Assembly (NCBI GenBank): GCA_016929255.1
Contig: JAFGJH010000013.1
Coordinates: 1-37,593, forward strand
Source: Candidatus Woesearchaeota archaeon
Lineage (GTDB): Archaea > Nanobdellota > Nanobdellia > Woesearchaeales > UBA11576
Length of the DNA stretch: 37,593 nt
Reading direction: 5' to 3'
The stretch's first letter is position 1, and the number at the start of each line of letters is the position of its first letter. Shown in pieces: positions 1 through 6,627 of the stretch. The notes under the pieces are model-generated. The model saw nothing but the letters and a program-made list of their open reading frames with translations. It did no database searches and had not been told where the DNA came from. Both the position numbers and the translations under genes were made by a program.

Positions 1-50
1 ATCCCGGCGGACACGCCAATCGCTATCGCTATGATTATCGACGTGAACAT
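1..50 (-). CDS. N-terminus of a membrane protein, clipped by the window edge
   Basis: The reverse strand from 50 down reads MFTSIIIAIAIGVSAG and runs off the window. A short polar start followed by a hydrophobic AIxxGxxAG helix resembles the first membrane segment of archaeal TctA/DUF112-type transporters; that family link is a guess from 16 residues. The start is uncertain: the same frame stays open upstream to an in-frame ATG-TGA at 98-93, and a strong GGAGGGGG Shine-Dalgarno-like run (102-109) lies just before it. A TATA-like box (about 253-261) and GGAGG (229-233) on this strand also precede an ATG at 220 in another frame. Confidence 0.35.
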   Translation of the reverse strand, partial: MFTSIIIAIAIGVSAG

Positions 51-353
51 CTTCTTAGCAGTTGCATTACAAACGCATTTTGTTCCATCATCTCACATAA
101 ACCCCCTCCAAGTATGCCTGAATCGTACAAATGTACGGGCGTGCATGGTATTTGGTGATTGGGAGAGCTGGAGCTAAGATGCTGAGAAATGAAAATAGAG
201 CTATGCTTTGTTCTGCTCATAAAAAACACCTCCAAAAGGTTTGGCTGGCAAAGATATATAAACGAAAAGCCATTAAGCACCGGCAGGCGATGAAGTCCGC
301 CAAGGCAATGTTTGCCTGAACCGCTTTCTGCTGATGACTTCTCCTTCAATAAA

Positions 354-575
354 ATGGCTTTTGAAAACCCGATACTGCTATACCTTCCGATATCCATCCC
401 CTTCGTCCTAGCTTTGTGGCTGATGATATTCCTCCAGACATATATTCACTTCCCAAAAATGGAAAAGAGCAAGAGAATAAAGGAGAGTGCAACCAACGCG
501 ACCATTCTCTCTGCGGTCCTGTGGCTGCTAACCTGCGCAGCATTTTGCTTCCTTGTTGAGAGGCTCATCAGATGA
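354..575 (+). CDS. Small two-span membrane protein, function unknown
   Basis: The 73-residue product has two hydrophobic segments, roughly residues 7-29 and 49-69, separated by a basic stretch (KMEKSKRIKES) that should lie in the cytoplasm. I chose the ATG at 354 over an upstream TTG at 312 because the added residues are polar and poorly supported. The stop overlaps the ATG of the next gene (ATGA, 572-575), so the two are probably translated together. I do not recognise the family. The two-helix hairpin could be an anchor or partner for the helical protein encoded next. Confidence 0.6.
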   Translation: MAFENPILLYLPISIPFVLALWLMIFLQTYIHFPKMEKSKRIKESATNATILSAVLWLLTCAAFCFLVERLIR

Positions 576-988
576 AAGGCGCTGAAAAAAATTACCTGAC
601 AAGCATCCTCCTGCTTGGAAACAGCCTGCACGAACTGCTGGGGATCCTTAAAGGAATCTGTGAAAACCTCGACCTTGACTACCTCGACCCAAGAATCAAG
701 CATTTCAAGTATTTCCAGTTCACTTTCTTCGGCCTCATGGTCAAAGCAACATCACTTTCAAAACGTATGCTCTTAAAGGCAGAATACCTCGAACAAAACC
801 ACGCTGAATTCAGTGAAATATGCAACAGAATAAAAGAGATTGACCTCTCGTTGAAAAAAGCATTTGAACTGATAAAAAAGAACAAGATGATAGAAGGAAA
901 AAACAGAATAGTAAAAACAGCAAACCAATATGAACAAACGTTCGAGAAGATTGAGCAATTGATAAAAATCAAAAATATCGGTATTTAG
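572..988 (+). CDS. Small helical protein, function unknown
   Basis: The 138-residue product is predicted by eye to be nearly all helix, with amphipathic leucine and lysine/glutamate patterns (residues about 70-135, ending EQLIKIKNIGI) that look like a coiled coil or helical bundle. There is no signal peptide and no clear membrane span. It overlaps the preceding small membrane-protein gene by four bases, so a functional pair is likely. I recognise no family; the shape recalls four-helix-bundle or HEPN-like proteins, but no catalytic motif is visible. Confidence 0.6.
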   Translation: MKGAEKNYLTSILLLGNSLHELLGILKGICENLDLDYLDPRIKHFKYFQFTFFGLMVKATSLSKRMLLKAEYLEQNHAEFSEICNRIKEIDLSLKKAFELIKKNKMIEGKNRIVKTANQYEQTFEKIEQLIKIKNIGI

Positions 989-1014
989 TGCATTCACGCA
1001 CATTCTGGGTCATC

Positions 1015-1063
1015 GGGCCCGTTACGCCTGTCAATAACGCATAGTTGTTGCCTATGGTTACAT
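1015..1063. repeat. Direct repeat copy 1 flanking the HEPN/MNT module
   Basis: An imperfect copy of 2344-2393. The core 1032-1063 matches 2362-2393 at 29 of 32 positions, and similarity weakens leftward to GGGC. The core holds an inverted repeat (CATAG...CTATGGTT), so it can also form a hairpin. The pair brackets 1.3 kb carrying the toxin-antitoxin genes. Confidence 0.7.
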
Positions 1064-1110
1064 CTTGTAAGTTATTGTGCGGCCCGCGCGGGATTTGCCG
1101 CATCAGGAGT

Positions 1111-1710
1111 CTACAATAGCCTTATCCCGTCTTTCACAATCTCTTTCACCAGCCTGTCTTTCTTTTCCAGCGCCTTGAAATCCTTCGCTGTGTAGTAGTG
1201 CGGCTGTATCTCCTTCTTGAATCTCTTGTGCAGCCTGTCGATGATGTCTGTGATCAGAAGCTCGCCATCAGCGCTTTTCTCTGTGGTGATTATCGCGACG
1301 TCAATGTCCGAGTCCCTGCTGAATGTCCTTTTAGCGTATGAGCCGAACAGTATCACTTGCTCGATATTCTCAAGATCTGCGTTCGTCAGCTCATAGACGA
1401 ACTCGCGCAGCACGTTCAGTGCAGCAAAATCAGGGTTGTTGAGCTGCTTCTTCTCGAGCATTATTGTCTCTATTATCTGCTCTGTGAATGCGCTGCTCAG
1501 GTTGAGCTTGTAATAATATGCCTTGCCGATCTTTTCTGATGTTATAATGCTGAATTTCTCAAGCAGGAGCAGGAACTTTGTCAGCACCTTGTTGCCTAAC
1601 TTCGTGAGCTGCTGTATCTCTTTCCTCGATATAGCCTTACCTGGAGCCTCGGCGAAGACGAACAATATCTTCCAGGCAGTCCTGGTACCCAAACACACGT
1701 CCAACAGCAT
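1111..1710 (-). CDS. MNT-type nucleotidyltransferase with winged-helix N-terminus (antitoxin of HEPN/MNT pair)
   Basis: The 199-residue product has two parts. Residues about 1-75 look like a winged-helix DNA-binding domain (SRKEIQQLTKLGNKVLTKFL followed by a wing-like strand). Residues about 115-199 are a minimal nucleotidyltransferase with the signature LFGSYAKRTFSRDSDIDVAI: GS, then two aspartates for metal binding. In MNT-HEPN systems the MNT protein neutralises the HEPN RNase, in studied cases by adding AMP residues. Here its start overlaps the HEPN stop (TAATG), as expected for such a pair. The fused DNA-binding domain suggests that it also represses the operon through the inverted-repeat sites at 2243-2297. 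Confidence 0.85.
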   Translation of the reverse strand: MLLDVCLGTRTAWKILFVFAEAPGKAISRKEIQQLTKLGNKVLTKFLLLLEKFSIITSEKIGKAYYYKLNLSSAFTEQIIETIMLEKKQLNNPDFAALNVLREFVYELTNADLENIEQVILFGSYAKRTFSRDSDIDVAIITTEKSADGELLITDIIDRLHKRFKKEIQPHYYTAKDFKALEKKDRLVKEIVKDGIRLL

Positions 1711-2240
1711 TATTCCATCAACCCCTTCACCAATCCGACGTATGGCTTTACTATCTTATCGAGAAAATAAACTGCTTTCTGCGAGTTCACCTTGCTCTCT
1801 TTTGTGTAATCCTCGGAATAATACTGAGCTTTGCCTCTTTCCTGCTTCCCGCGCTTCAGGAGGACGGGCAACGTCTTTTCCTTGAGGCGTTCAGCGCTGT
1901 AATAGACATCCTTCGCTTCTTTCAGCAGTTTGAGGAGTTTTTCCTTCAGCGCAGGATCCTTGATGAAATGCTCAAGCGCCTCAATTGTCTTTGCGTGTAT
2001 CTCCGGGCTTGAGATCTTTGCATTGAACCTTCCTGCAAGAAACAGCTTTGTTATGTTATGCATGCAATAATATCCAGAGATGATGCTCCAGCGGGGGAAA
2101 TCAAGAATGTTCTTCTCCGCGTGCTTCAAATCCTCTTCATATGCTGTCCTGTGGAAAGCGAGGTAATTATCCTTTTCGGTCGCAGGCAGATCAATCCATC
2201 TTAGCTCTTCTGTCCTGCAGGATGTTTCGTTTTTTTCCAT
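1710..2240 (-). CDS. HEPN-domain protein, probable toxin partner of the MNT protein
   Basis: The product of about 176 residues is helical and fits the HEPN fold: a segment resembling SGYYCMHNITKLFLAGRF with the family's Y/H pattern, then helices carrying AKDVYYSAERLKEK. The usual RNase motif R-x4-6-H is not clear; the nearest arginine (in PRWS) is too far from the histidine, so catalytic activity is uncertain. It could act as a nucleotide-binding or inactive HEPN. A GTG at 2249 is in frame, but I prefer the ATG at 2240 because GGTGG lies about five bases before it. The gene is first in the operon and overlaps the MNT gene by one base. Confidence 0.75.
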   Translation of the reverse strand: MEKNETSCRTEELRWIDLPATEKDNYLAFHRTAYEEDLKHAEKNILDFPRWSIISGYYCMHNITKLFLAGRFNAKISSPEIHAKTIEALEHFIKDPALKEKLLKLLKEAKDVYYSAERLKEKTLPVLLKRGKQERGKAQYYSEDYTKESKVNSQKAVYFLDKIVKPYVGLVKGLME

Positions 2241-2242
2241 TA

Positions 2243-2297
2243 TTTCCACCTTGGTGTATTTATTATGTTCTTATTTATATATCTTTCCACTTTGGTG
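2243..2297 (-). promoter_or_regulatory. Promoter and candidate operators of the HEPN/MNT operon
   Basis: On the minus strand a TATA-like GATATATAAATAAG (2270-2283) lies about 35 bases before the ATG. It sits between two direct copies of a 14-mer, TTTCCACCTTGGTG (2243-2256) and TTTCCACTTTGGTG (2284-2297), 41 bases apart start to start. The first contains the dyad CACC-TT-GGTG. One copy covers the expected transcription start and ribosome site, the other lies upstream of the TATA/BRE, so a bound repressor would block initiation. The winged-helix MNT protein is the obvious candidate; this is inference. Confidence 0.6.
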
Positions 2298-2343
2298 CTT
2301 ATTTTAAAGCACTTAAGTGCTATTTAAAAGGTTTCGAGTCGCC

Positions 2344-2393
2344 GGGCTTTGTTGCGCCATTCAATAACCAATAGTTGTCGCCTATGGTTACAT
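2344..2393. repeat. Direct repeat copy 2 flanking the HEPN/MNT module
   Basis: Partner of the repeat at 1015-1063, in the same orientation. The inverted repeat within it (CCAATAG...CTATGG) is preserved. It lies upstream of the HEPN promoter. Between this repeat and the tRNA (about 2394-2682) I see no convincing gene apart from the short hydrophobic frame at 2592-2654. Confidence 0.7.
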
Positions 2394-2591
2394 GCATGAA
2401 CATGAGCATCCTAACGCCACCTGCGCTGGAAATAATCGTATTGTGGCGCTTTCTGCGGAAATCTTCAGAGGGAAAACACTTCTGACTCGCGATTTGGTTG
2501 TTCTTGCTTGCCTTTGCTGATTTTCATCCTCTGTATTTGATTTGTCGTACAAATGATGTTTTGTCCTTCTTCGCGGCAGCCCACTATGATA

Positions 2592-2654
2592 TCAGCCCGT
2601 GAATATTCCTGCGGATATTCCGAGGAGGATTGCTAGCAGGAGCTGGAGTATCAT
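2592..2654 (-). pseudogene. Possible remnant of a transporter N-terminus
   Basis: Twenty codons on the minus strand read MILQLLLAILLGISAGIFTG and then a stop. The pattern (AIxxGxxAGxxTG) is what I expect at the first helix of TctA/DUF112-type permeases, and it resembles the hydrophobic start at the left window edge. No continuation follows in any frame. It could be a decayed copy of that gene, a leader peptide, or chance. Confidence 0.25.
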
Positions 2655-2682
2655 CGTGATAAACTGATTTTGAGATATTGTG

Positions 2683-2799
2683 CGGTGCGGGCGGGAAAAC
2701 CGCGATCAAAGGGGTTAAACCGATTCGAACCCGCAAGAAATCTGGTAAGATTTCATCAGGATGGCACCCTGGCGCACTACCAAATTATGCGACCGCACC
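2683..2799 (-). tRNA. tRNA with anticodon arm reading GCC (Gly?), long variable arm and probable 27-nt T-arm intron
   Basis: The acceptor stem GGTGCGG (2793-2799 side) pairs perfectly with CCGCACC (2684-2690 side). The D arm is GCAT...GTGC with a GG in the loop. The anticodon arm is CCAGG-GTGCCAT-CCTG, giving T33, GCC and A37. The variable region (2737-2754) is an 18-nt stem-loop of seven base pairs. T stem GCGGG and T loop TTCGAAT (2723-2729) are canonical, but 27 extra bases (2696-2722) separate the loop from the returning strand CCCGC (2691-2695); removing them restores a perfect T arm, so this is a probable intron. No CCA is encoded. A long variable arm is normal for Leu and Ser tRNAs, not Gly, so the identity is uncertain. 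Confidence 0.75.
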
Positions 2800-2813
2800 T
2801 TTGCACAGCACAA

Positions 2814-2824
2814 AGGTTTAAATA
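2814..2824 (-). promoter_or_regulatory. TATA box of the tRNA gene
   Basis: On the minus strand GTATTTAAACC is centred about 22 bases before the tRNA 5' end at 2799, the usual archaeal distance. The box lies in an inverted repeat (AAAGGTTTA...TAAACCTTT, 2811-2836). Confidence 0.55.
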
Positions 2825-2846
2825 CATCTAAACCTTTTAAGTCGCC

Positions 2847-2880
2847 ATCTGGTAAGATTTCACCAAGGTGGCAACCTTGG
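2847..2880 (-). repeat. Partial copy of the tRNA anticodon and variable arms
   Basis: This 34-base stretch matches 2740-2772 inside the tRNA: the 16 bases TGAAATCTTACCAGAT are identical and the anticodon-arm part is similar. Here the arm is a perfect hairpin, CCAAGG-TTGCCA-CCTTGG, still showing GCC in its loop. It lies upstream of the tRNA promoter on the same strand and is not a complete tRNA. It also contains CACCTTGGTG, the dyad seen at the HEPN promoter. Confidence 0.55.
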
Positions 2881-3033
2881 TTTTTCTTTTGTTTTCTATC
2901 TTTATATGTGTTCTCGACGGAAAACCGAAGAATGTTCTTGCTGTGCGGAATGTTTCTGAGAACGTTGGATGGGTTTGCGATTACTGATTATTCATCCGGA
3001 AATGTTCCGAAGAATTTGAAGGAGTTTCCTAGC

Positions 3034-3885
3034 TTACCTTACCATGACCTTCATCAGCTGGCATCTCCTGCAGATGTCATTCCTGCTTGGCTCGCCGCAG
3101 ACCCTGCAGTATTTCAGGTTTGAAGAACTTCCATATCTTTCTTTTATCTTCGGCAGCATCCCGATAAGCTTAGCGACCAAGTTATGCTTGACCTTCGGGC
3201 ACTTCTTCTCAAGCTCTGAAAGCATCGCCCGCACATCACGCCTGAACGCTCCAACAGAACAGGGGCAAGGCTCATAGACTATCTCCCTGTCCCAGCCCAT
3301 CTCCTCGGTGTACTTCCTTATCTCTGCGTTGGTGCAGAAGTAGAGCGGCTTGACGCGCTGCACGAATCCTGCGTCTTCTATCATGCCTGTCTTCGGGCCC
3401 ATGTTCATGAACAGCTCAGGCTTGCCCTTCAACAGGTTCATCATCACATTCTCTGCCTCATCATCAAGGTTGTGTCCTGTGACAAGCTTCGCAGCGCCGA
3501 GCTCCCTAGCTTTCTTGTTCAGTATCCACCTGCGCACAACACCGCAGATGGTGCAGTTGCCTATGCGCCCACGCTCCTGGATTCCGGACCTTAAGAAGCA
3601 GATGCTAGAGCCATGCTCTTTCCTGATGTCAATTATGTTCAGCTTAATCTTATTCCTGTCACAGAAACCCTTCAGGTTGCCAAGATTCCTCTGCGACCAG
3701 TCACCCATCTTAAGGTCTATCATCATGCCCTCGACATCATATCCTGCCTTCTTCAGGATGTAGAGTGCAGCAGTGCTGTCCTTGCCGCCGCTGCAGGCGA
3801 CGAATATCTTCTCATTCCTGCTGCAGAGAGCATATTCTTTGATTGTCTTCCTGACCTTTGCCTCGAACTCCTTTACGTATTGCAT
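3034..3885 (-). CDS. TtuA/Ncs6-family tRNA 2-thiolation enzyme
   Basis: The 283-residue product is an ATP-pyrophosphatase that adenylates a uridine (or cytidine) and replaces oxygen by sulfur in tRNA. Visible motifs: PP-loop SGGKDS near residue 31, the CTICG cysteines in mid-protein that with a later cysteine ligate the Fe-S cluster, GHNLDDEAE, the CPCSVGAFRRD segment, and a C-terminal zinc knuckle CRVCGEPSRNDICRRC. The usual N-terminal zinc knuckle is reduced to one cysteine. I start at the ATG at 3885 (MQYVKEFEAK); the frame extends to 3951 but those residues translate an AT-rich promoter-like stretch. The zinc-ribbon gene at 3951-4106 lies just upstream in the same direction. Confidence 0.85.
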   Translation of the reverse strand: MQYVKEFEAKVRKTIKEYALCSRNEKIFVACSGGKDSTAALYILKKAGYDVEGMMIDLKMGDWSQRNLGNLKGFCDRNKIKLNIIDIRKEHGSSICFLRSGIQERGRIGNCTICGVVRRWILNKKARELGAAKLVTGHNLDDEAENVMMNLLKGKPELFMNMGPKTGMIEDAGFVQRVKPLYFCTNAEIRKYTEEMGWDREIVYEPCPCSVGAFRRDVRAMLSELEKKCPKVKHNLVAKLIGMLPKIKERYGSSSNLKYCRVCGEPSRNDICRRCQLMKVMVR

Positions 3886-3950
3886 AGATAATAACAAAGA
3901 AATAAGGAGAAGTATTAAAAAATAACTATTATGCTGAAAATGCAGAAACA

Positions 3951-4106
3951 TCAGGCATCCTGGATGAGCTTCTCCGCCTTGCCAGGCCCCCTGTGGATTG
4001 TCCTGAGGGTCTTGGGCTTGCCGCAGTAAGGGCAGGCCGGAAGCACCCTGTCAGACTGCAACTTGAACCTATAGTTGCAGTTGCTGCACATGTATTCAAC
4101 AGCCAT
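3951..4106 (-). CDS. Small zinc-ribbon protein
   Basis: The 51-residue product begins MAVEYMCSNCNYRFKLQSDR and has two CxxC pairs, CSNC and CPYC about 16 residues apart, forming a single zinc ribbon, then a basic tail. The start is well supported by GGAGGTGT a few bases before the ATG. It lies between the LemA gene and the tRNA thiolase, all on one strand. Such ribbons bind RNA, DNA or protein partners; the neighbour suggests, but does not prove, a role with the thiolase. Confidence 0.8.
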   Translation of the reverse strand: MAVEYMCSNCNYRFKLQSDRVLPACPYCGKPKTLRTIHRGPGKAEKLIQDA

Positions 4107-4154
4107 GGTCACACCTCCTGAAAAACCAAGCCAAAAAAGACAAAAAGAAAAGAT

Positions 4155-4724
4155 TCAGAACTCCACCTTGACATCCTTCTTCTCCTCCTCAGCCGCCTTG
4201 AACATCTCCTTCGGAGTCAGCTTCATCATGTTCGCCACGATCATGTCAGGGAAGCTCTCAATGCGGATGTTGAACTGGTTGCAGCTGTCGTTGTAGAACT
4301 CGCGCCTGTCAGCCAGCTCATTCTCGATGCCGCTTATCCTCTGCTGCAGGTGCATGAAATTCTCGTTCGCCTTCAGCTGCGGATAGTTCTCAGCGACGGC
4401 GAAAAGCGTCTTCAGAGCGCCGGTTATCTGGCTGTCTGCAGCAGCCTTCTCAGGCACGGACTTCGCCTTCAGGAGCGCGCTCCTCGCCTCTGTTATCTGT
4501 GTGAGCACCCCTTTCTCATGCTTCATGTACCCTTTCACAGTGTTGATGAGCTTGGGAAGCTCGTCAGACCTCTGCTTCAGCAGCACGTCAATGTTGCCCC
4601 AAGACTTCTTGATGTCGTTCTTCAGCCTGACCAGGCCATTGTAGATCCCGATGAAGTAGCCCACAATGCCTACCACGACCAGGATGACAATGACCAAAAC
4701 AACAATCGCCACTCCAATCGCCAT
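4155..4724 (-). CDS. lemA: LemA family membrane protein
   Basis: The product of about 189 residues starts with one membrane helix (MAIGVAIVVLVIVILVVVGI) followed by the LemA core: YNGLVRLKNDIKKSWGNIDV, the conserved QRSDELPKLINTVKGY segment and a long helical stretch ending in a charged tail. LemA proteins are anchored with a short outside N-terminus and a helical body; their function is poorly defined. I prefer the second ATG (4724), with GGAGGT seven bases upstream, over the ATG at 4730, which abuts that site. The GIDE-like gene directly upstream (17-base gap) is a common partner of lemA. Confidence 0.9.
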   Translation of the reverse strand: MAIGVAIVVLVIVILVVVGIVGYFIGIYNGLVRLKNDIKKSWGNIDVLLKQRSDELPKLINTVKGYMKHEKGVLTQITEARSALLKAKSVPEKAAADSQITGALKTLFAVAENYPQLKANENFMHLQQRISGIENELADRREFYNDSCNQFNIRIESFPDMIVANMMKLTPKEMFKAAEEEKKDVKVEF

Positions 4725-4746
4725 TTCCATACCTCCTTACCTGTTC

Positions 4747-5511
4747 TCAAAATAGCCTTAAGTATATAAGTATTATCGTCAGGCAGCCCACTATCAGCGC
4801 CCCGCCGCCTAGGAAGCCTCCTATCACCTTCAGCTTCAGCTTCTTCAGCAAGTCATTCTCAGAGCTGTCTGAAATGTAGTATATCCCTTCTCCGCCTTTC
4901 TGTATCATTATATCCTCCTCATTCTTCTGGGCGCTTGCGTCCTCAAAGAAAGGGTTGTCTCCCGCACTCCCGAGGATGTACAGCTTGTCATTCGGAGCGA
5001 TGTAATATTCTGTGTAGCGCATCTGCTTGTTGAAGCCGAACAGGGTCCTGTTCGTGAGGCCGTTCTTCTTGAGAAAATCCAGCACTGGCAAAGGTGTTCT
5101 CCCTGCAATGCCTGAATTGAAGGTGTAATCCACAGGGATGTCAACATTCGCGCCCTTTGGGTCCACCAGCACAGAACCTGTATTGTCCTTGACAAAGAAA
5201 TGCACCATGTCTACCCCTGCCTTTATCGTCGCCCAGTAGCTGTTCTTGCCGGAACTGCGTTTCTCTTCCACCGTGTACTTGTAGTACACGCAATCTTTTC
5301 CTGTGAGAGGGCTCTTGAGGACCTTCTTCTCAGCAGGCACCACCTCGCCGTATATCTCGCAAAGGCCCATGGCAAGCGAGCGTATCTTCGAGGTCGGCAT
5401 GTTCTCTATCATGCGCTTCAGGCGGAACCAGGAGAATCCCTTGATGAACAGGCCAATACCTACAAAGAAACCAACCATAGAATAGGCGAACAGCCGTCCT
5501 TCATCTGCCAT
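4747..5511 (-). CDS. GIDE-domain membrane protein
   Basis: The 254-residue product has an N-terminal helix (about residues 9-25), a soluble domain with KSPLTGKDCVYYKYTVEEK and DNTGSVLVDPKGANV, and a C-terminal hydrophobic segment (about 230-252). The middle domain is the GIDE/BAM module found in the eukaryotic E3 ligase MUL1 and in many prokaryotic proteins; no RING finger is present, so no ubiquitin ligase activity is implied. It precedes lemA in a two-gene unit. A TATA-like CATTTAAATATC (about 5530-5541) lies some 25 bases before the ATG, so the message may be nearly leaderless. Confidence 0.85.
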   Translation of the reverse strand: MADEGRLFAYSMVGFFVGIGLFIKGFSWFRLKRMIENMPTSKIRSLAMGLCEIYGEVVPAEKKVLKSPLTGKDCVYYKYTVEEKRSSGKNSYWATIKAGVDMVHFFVKDNTGSVLVDPKGANVDIPVDYTFNSGIAGRTPLPVLDFLKKNGLTNRTLFGFNKQMRYTEYYIAPNDKLYILGSAGDNPFFEDASAQKNEEDIMIQKGGEGIYYISDSSENDLLKKLKLKVIGGFLGGGALIVGCLTIILIYLRLF

Positions 5512-5652
5512 TCACCTGCGCAAGAATGATTGATATTTAAATGTTCTTTACGACTGCGATATTGTAAAAAGAACAAGCCGCGACACGCAGCATAAAAACA
5601 AACTTTTTTAAAGAATAATGGTTTTAAACGCAGCAGATACGCAGAGGGATAA

Positions 5653-6612
5653 ATGTCAAATATCTTGGCAGCATATCAGAACAGTATTTTTCTTTTCTTG
5701 CTCTTACTGTTGGTCGTGCTGGCCGGATGCGCTCCTGCAGAGCATGTCTTTGCCGACAGGCGCGGCAAGATACCTTCAGACGCGGTCAAGATGACACCGG
5801 AGACAGACAGGAACCCCCCTGTGCTTCACAGCGACGAGTTTGAAGAGCCTGTGCCTTTCGACGCGGTGAACACTGCCGGCGCAGAGGACTCGCCGTTCAT
5901 GCCTGCTGACCGGGATGAGTTCTATTTCTTCTTCACACCAGACGTAAGTGTCCCTGTGGAAAAACAGATACTCGACGGTGTCACAGGCATATGGGTCTCG
6001 CGCTGGGAGAACGGAGCATGGCAGGAACCGGAACGCGTCTGGCTCCAGGACCCCGGCAAGCTCTCAGGCGACGGATGCGAGTTTGTCCAAGGCGATACGA
6101 TGTGGTTTTGCACAGTGCGCGAAGGATACACAGGGATACAATGGGCAAGGGCCGAGTTCATAGACGGAAAATGGCAGAAATGGAAAGTCGAAAACTTCCC
6201 TCCTGAATACGAGGTCGGAGAGCTGCACTTCACACGCGACGGGAACGAGGCATATTTCCACTCATCAAGGCCCGGCGGCAAAGGAGACAATGACATCTGG
6301 AGAATGCGCAAGGCCGACGGAAGATGGCAGGAGCCTGAGAATGTTGAGGCGGTTAACACTGAAGCCAGCGACGGCTGGCCATACATCACACCTGACGGCA
6401 ATGAGCTGTGGTTCAACAGGTTTTACAAAGGGACTCCTGCGGTGTTCAGGTCTGGGCTGGTCGGTGGAGAGTGGGGCGAGCCTGAACTTATGGTCGACAC
6501 CTTTGCAGGAGAGCCCACACTTGACCGTGACGGAAATCTTTATTTTGTGCATCATTATTATGACGACGGCGTAATGCTGGAAGCGGACATATACATTGCG
6601 TACAGGAAGTGA
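5653..6612 (+). CDS. Secreted lipoprotein with PD40/TolB-like beta-propeller repeats
   Basis: The 319-residue product has a lipoprotein signal: hydrophobic core LFLLLLLVVLAGC with the cysteine at about residue 26. The mature part holds repeated blade motifs such as FTRDGNEAYFHSSRPGGKGD, DIWRMRKADGRWQEPENV and ITPDGNELWFNR, typical of WD40-like PD40 repeats. Such propellers bind proteins or glycans at the cell surface. GAGGGATAA lies a few bases before the ATG. It is a single-gene unit, divergent from the GIDE gene and convergent with tspO. Similar bacterial proteins are common, so horizontal acquisition is possible. Confidence 0.85.
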   Translation: MSNILAAYQNSIFLFLLLLLVVLAGCAPAEHVFADRRGKIPSDAVKMTPETDRNPPVLHSDEFEEPVPFDAVNTAGAEDSPFMPADRDEFYFFFTPDVSVPVEKQILDGVTGIWVSRWENGAWQEPERVWLQDPGKLSGDGCEFVQGDTMWFCTVREGYTGIQWARAEFIDGKWQKWKVENFPPEYEVGELHFTRDGNEAYFHSSRPGGKGDNDIWRMRKADGRWQEPENVEAVNTEASDGWPYITPDGNELWFNRFYKGTPAVFRSGLVGGEWGEPELMVDTFAGEPTLDRDGNLYFVHHYYDDGVMLEADIYIAYRK

Positions 6613-6627
6613 TGTATCTCTTCAGTC

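Noticed and set aside
93-98. Selenocysteine or other recoding of the TGA at the left edge
   Set aside because: There is no supporting recoding machinery or structure in view; a later start codon is a simpler explanation.
2761-3123. A 120-codon plus-strand frame over the tRNA and the thiolase 3' end
   Set aside because: It crosses the tRNA and the thiolase gene and has no plausible domain.
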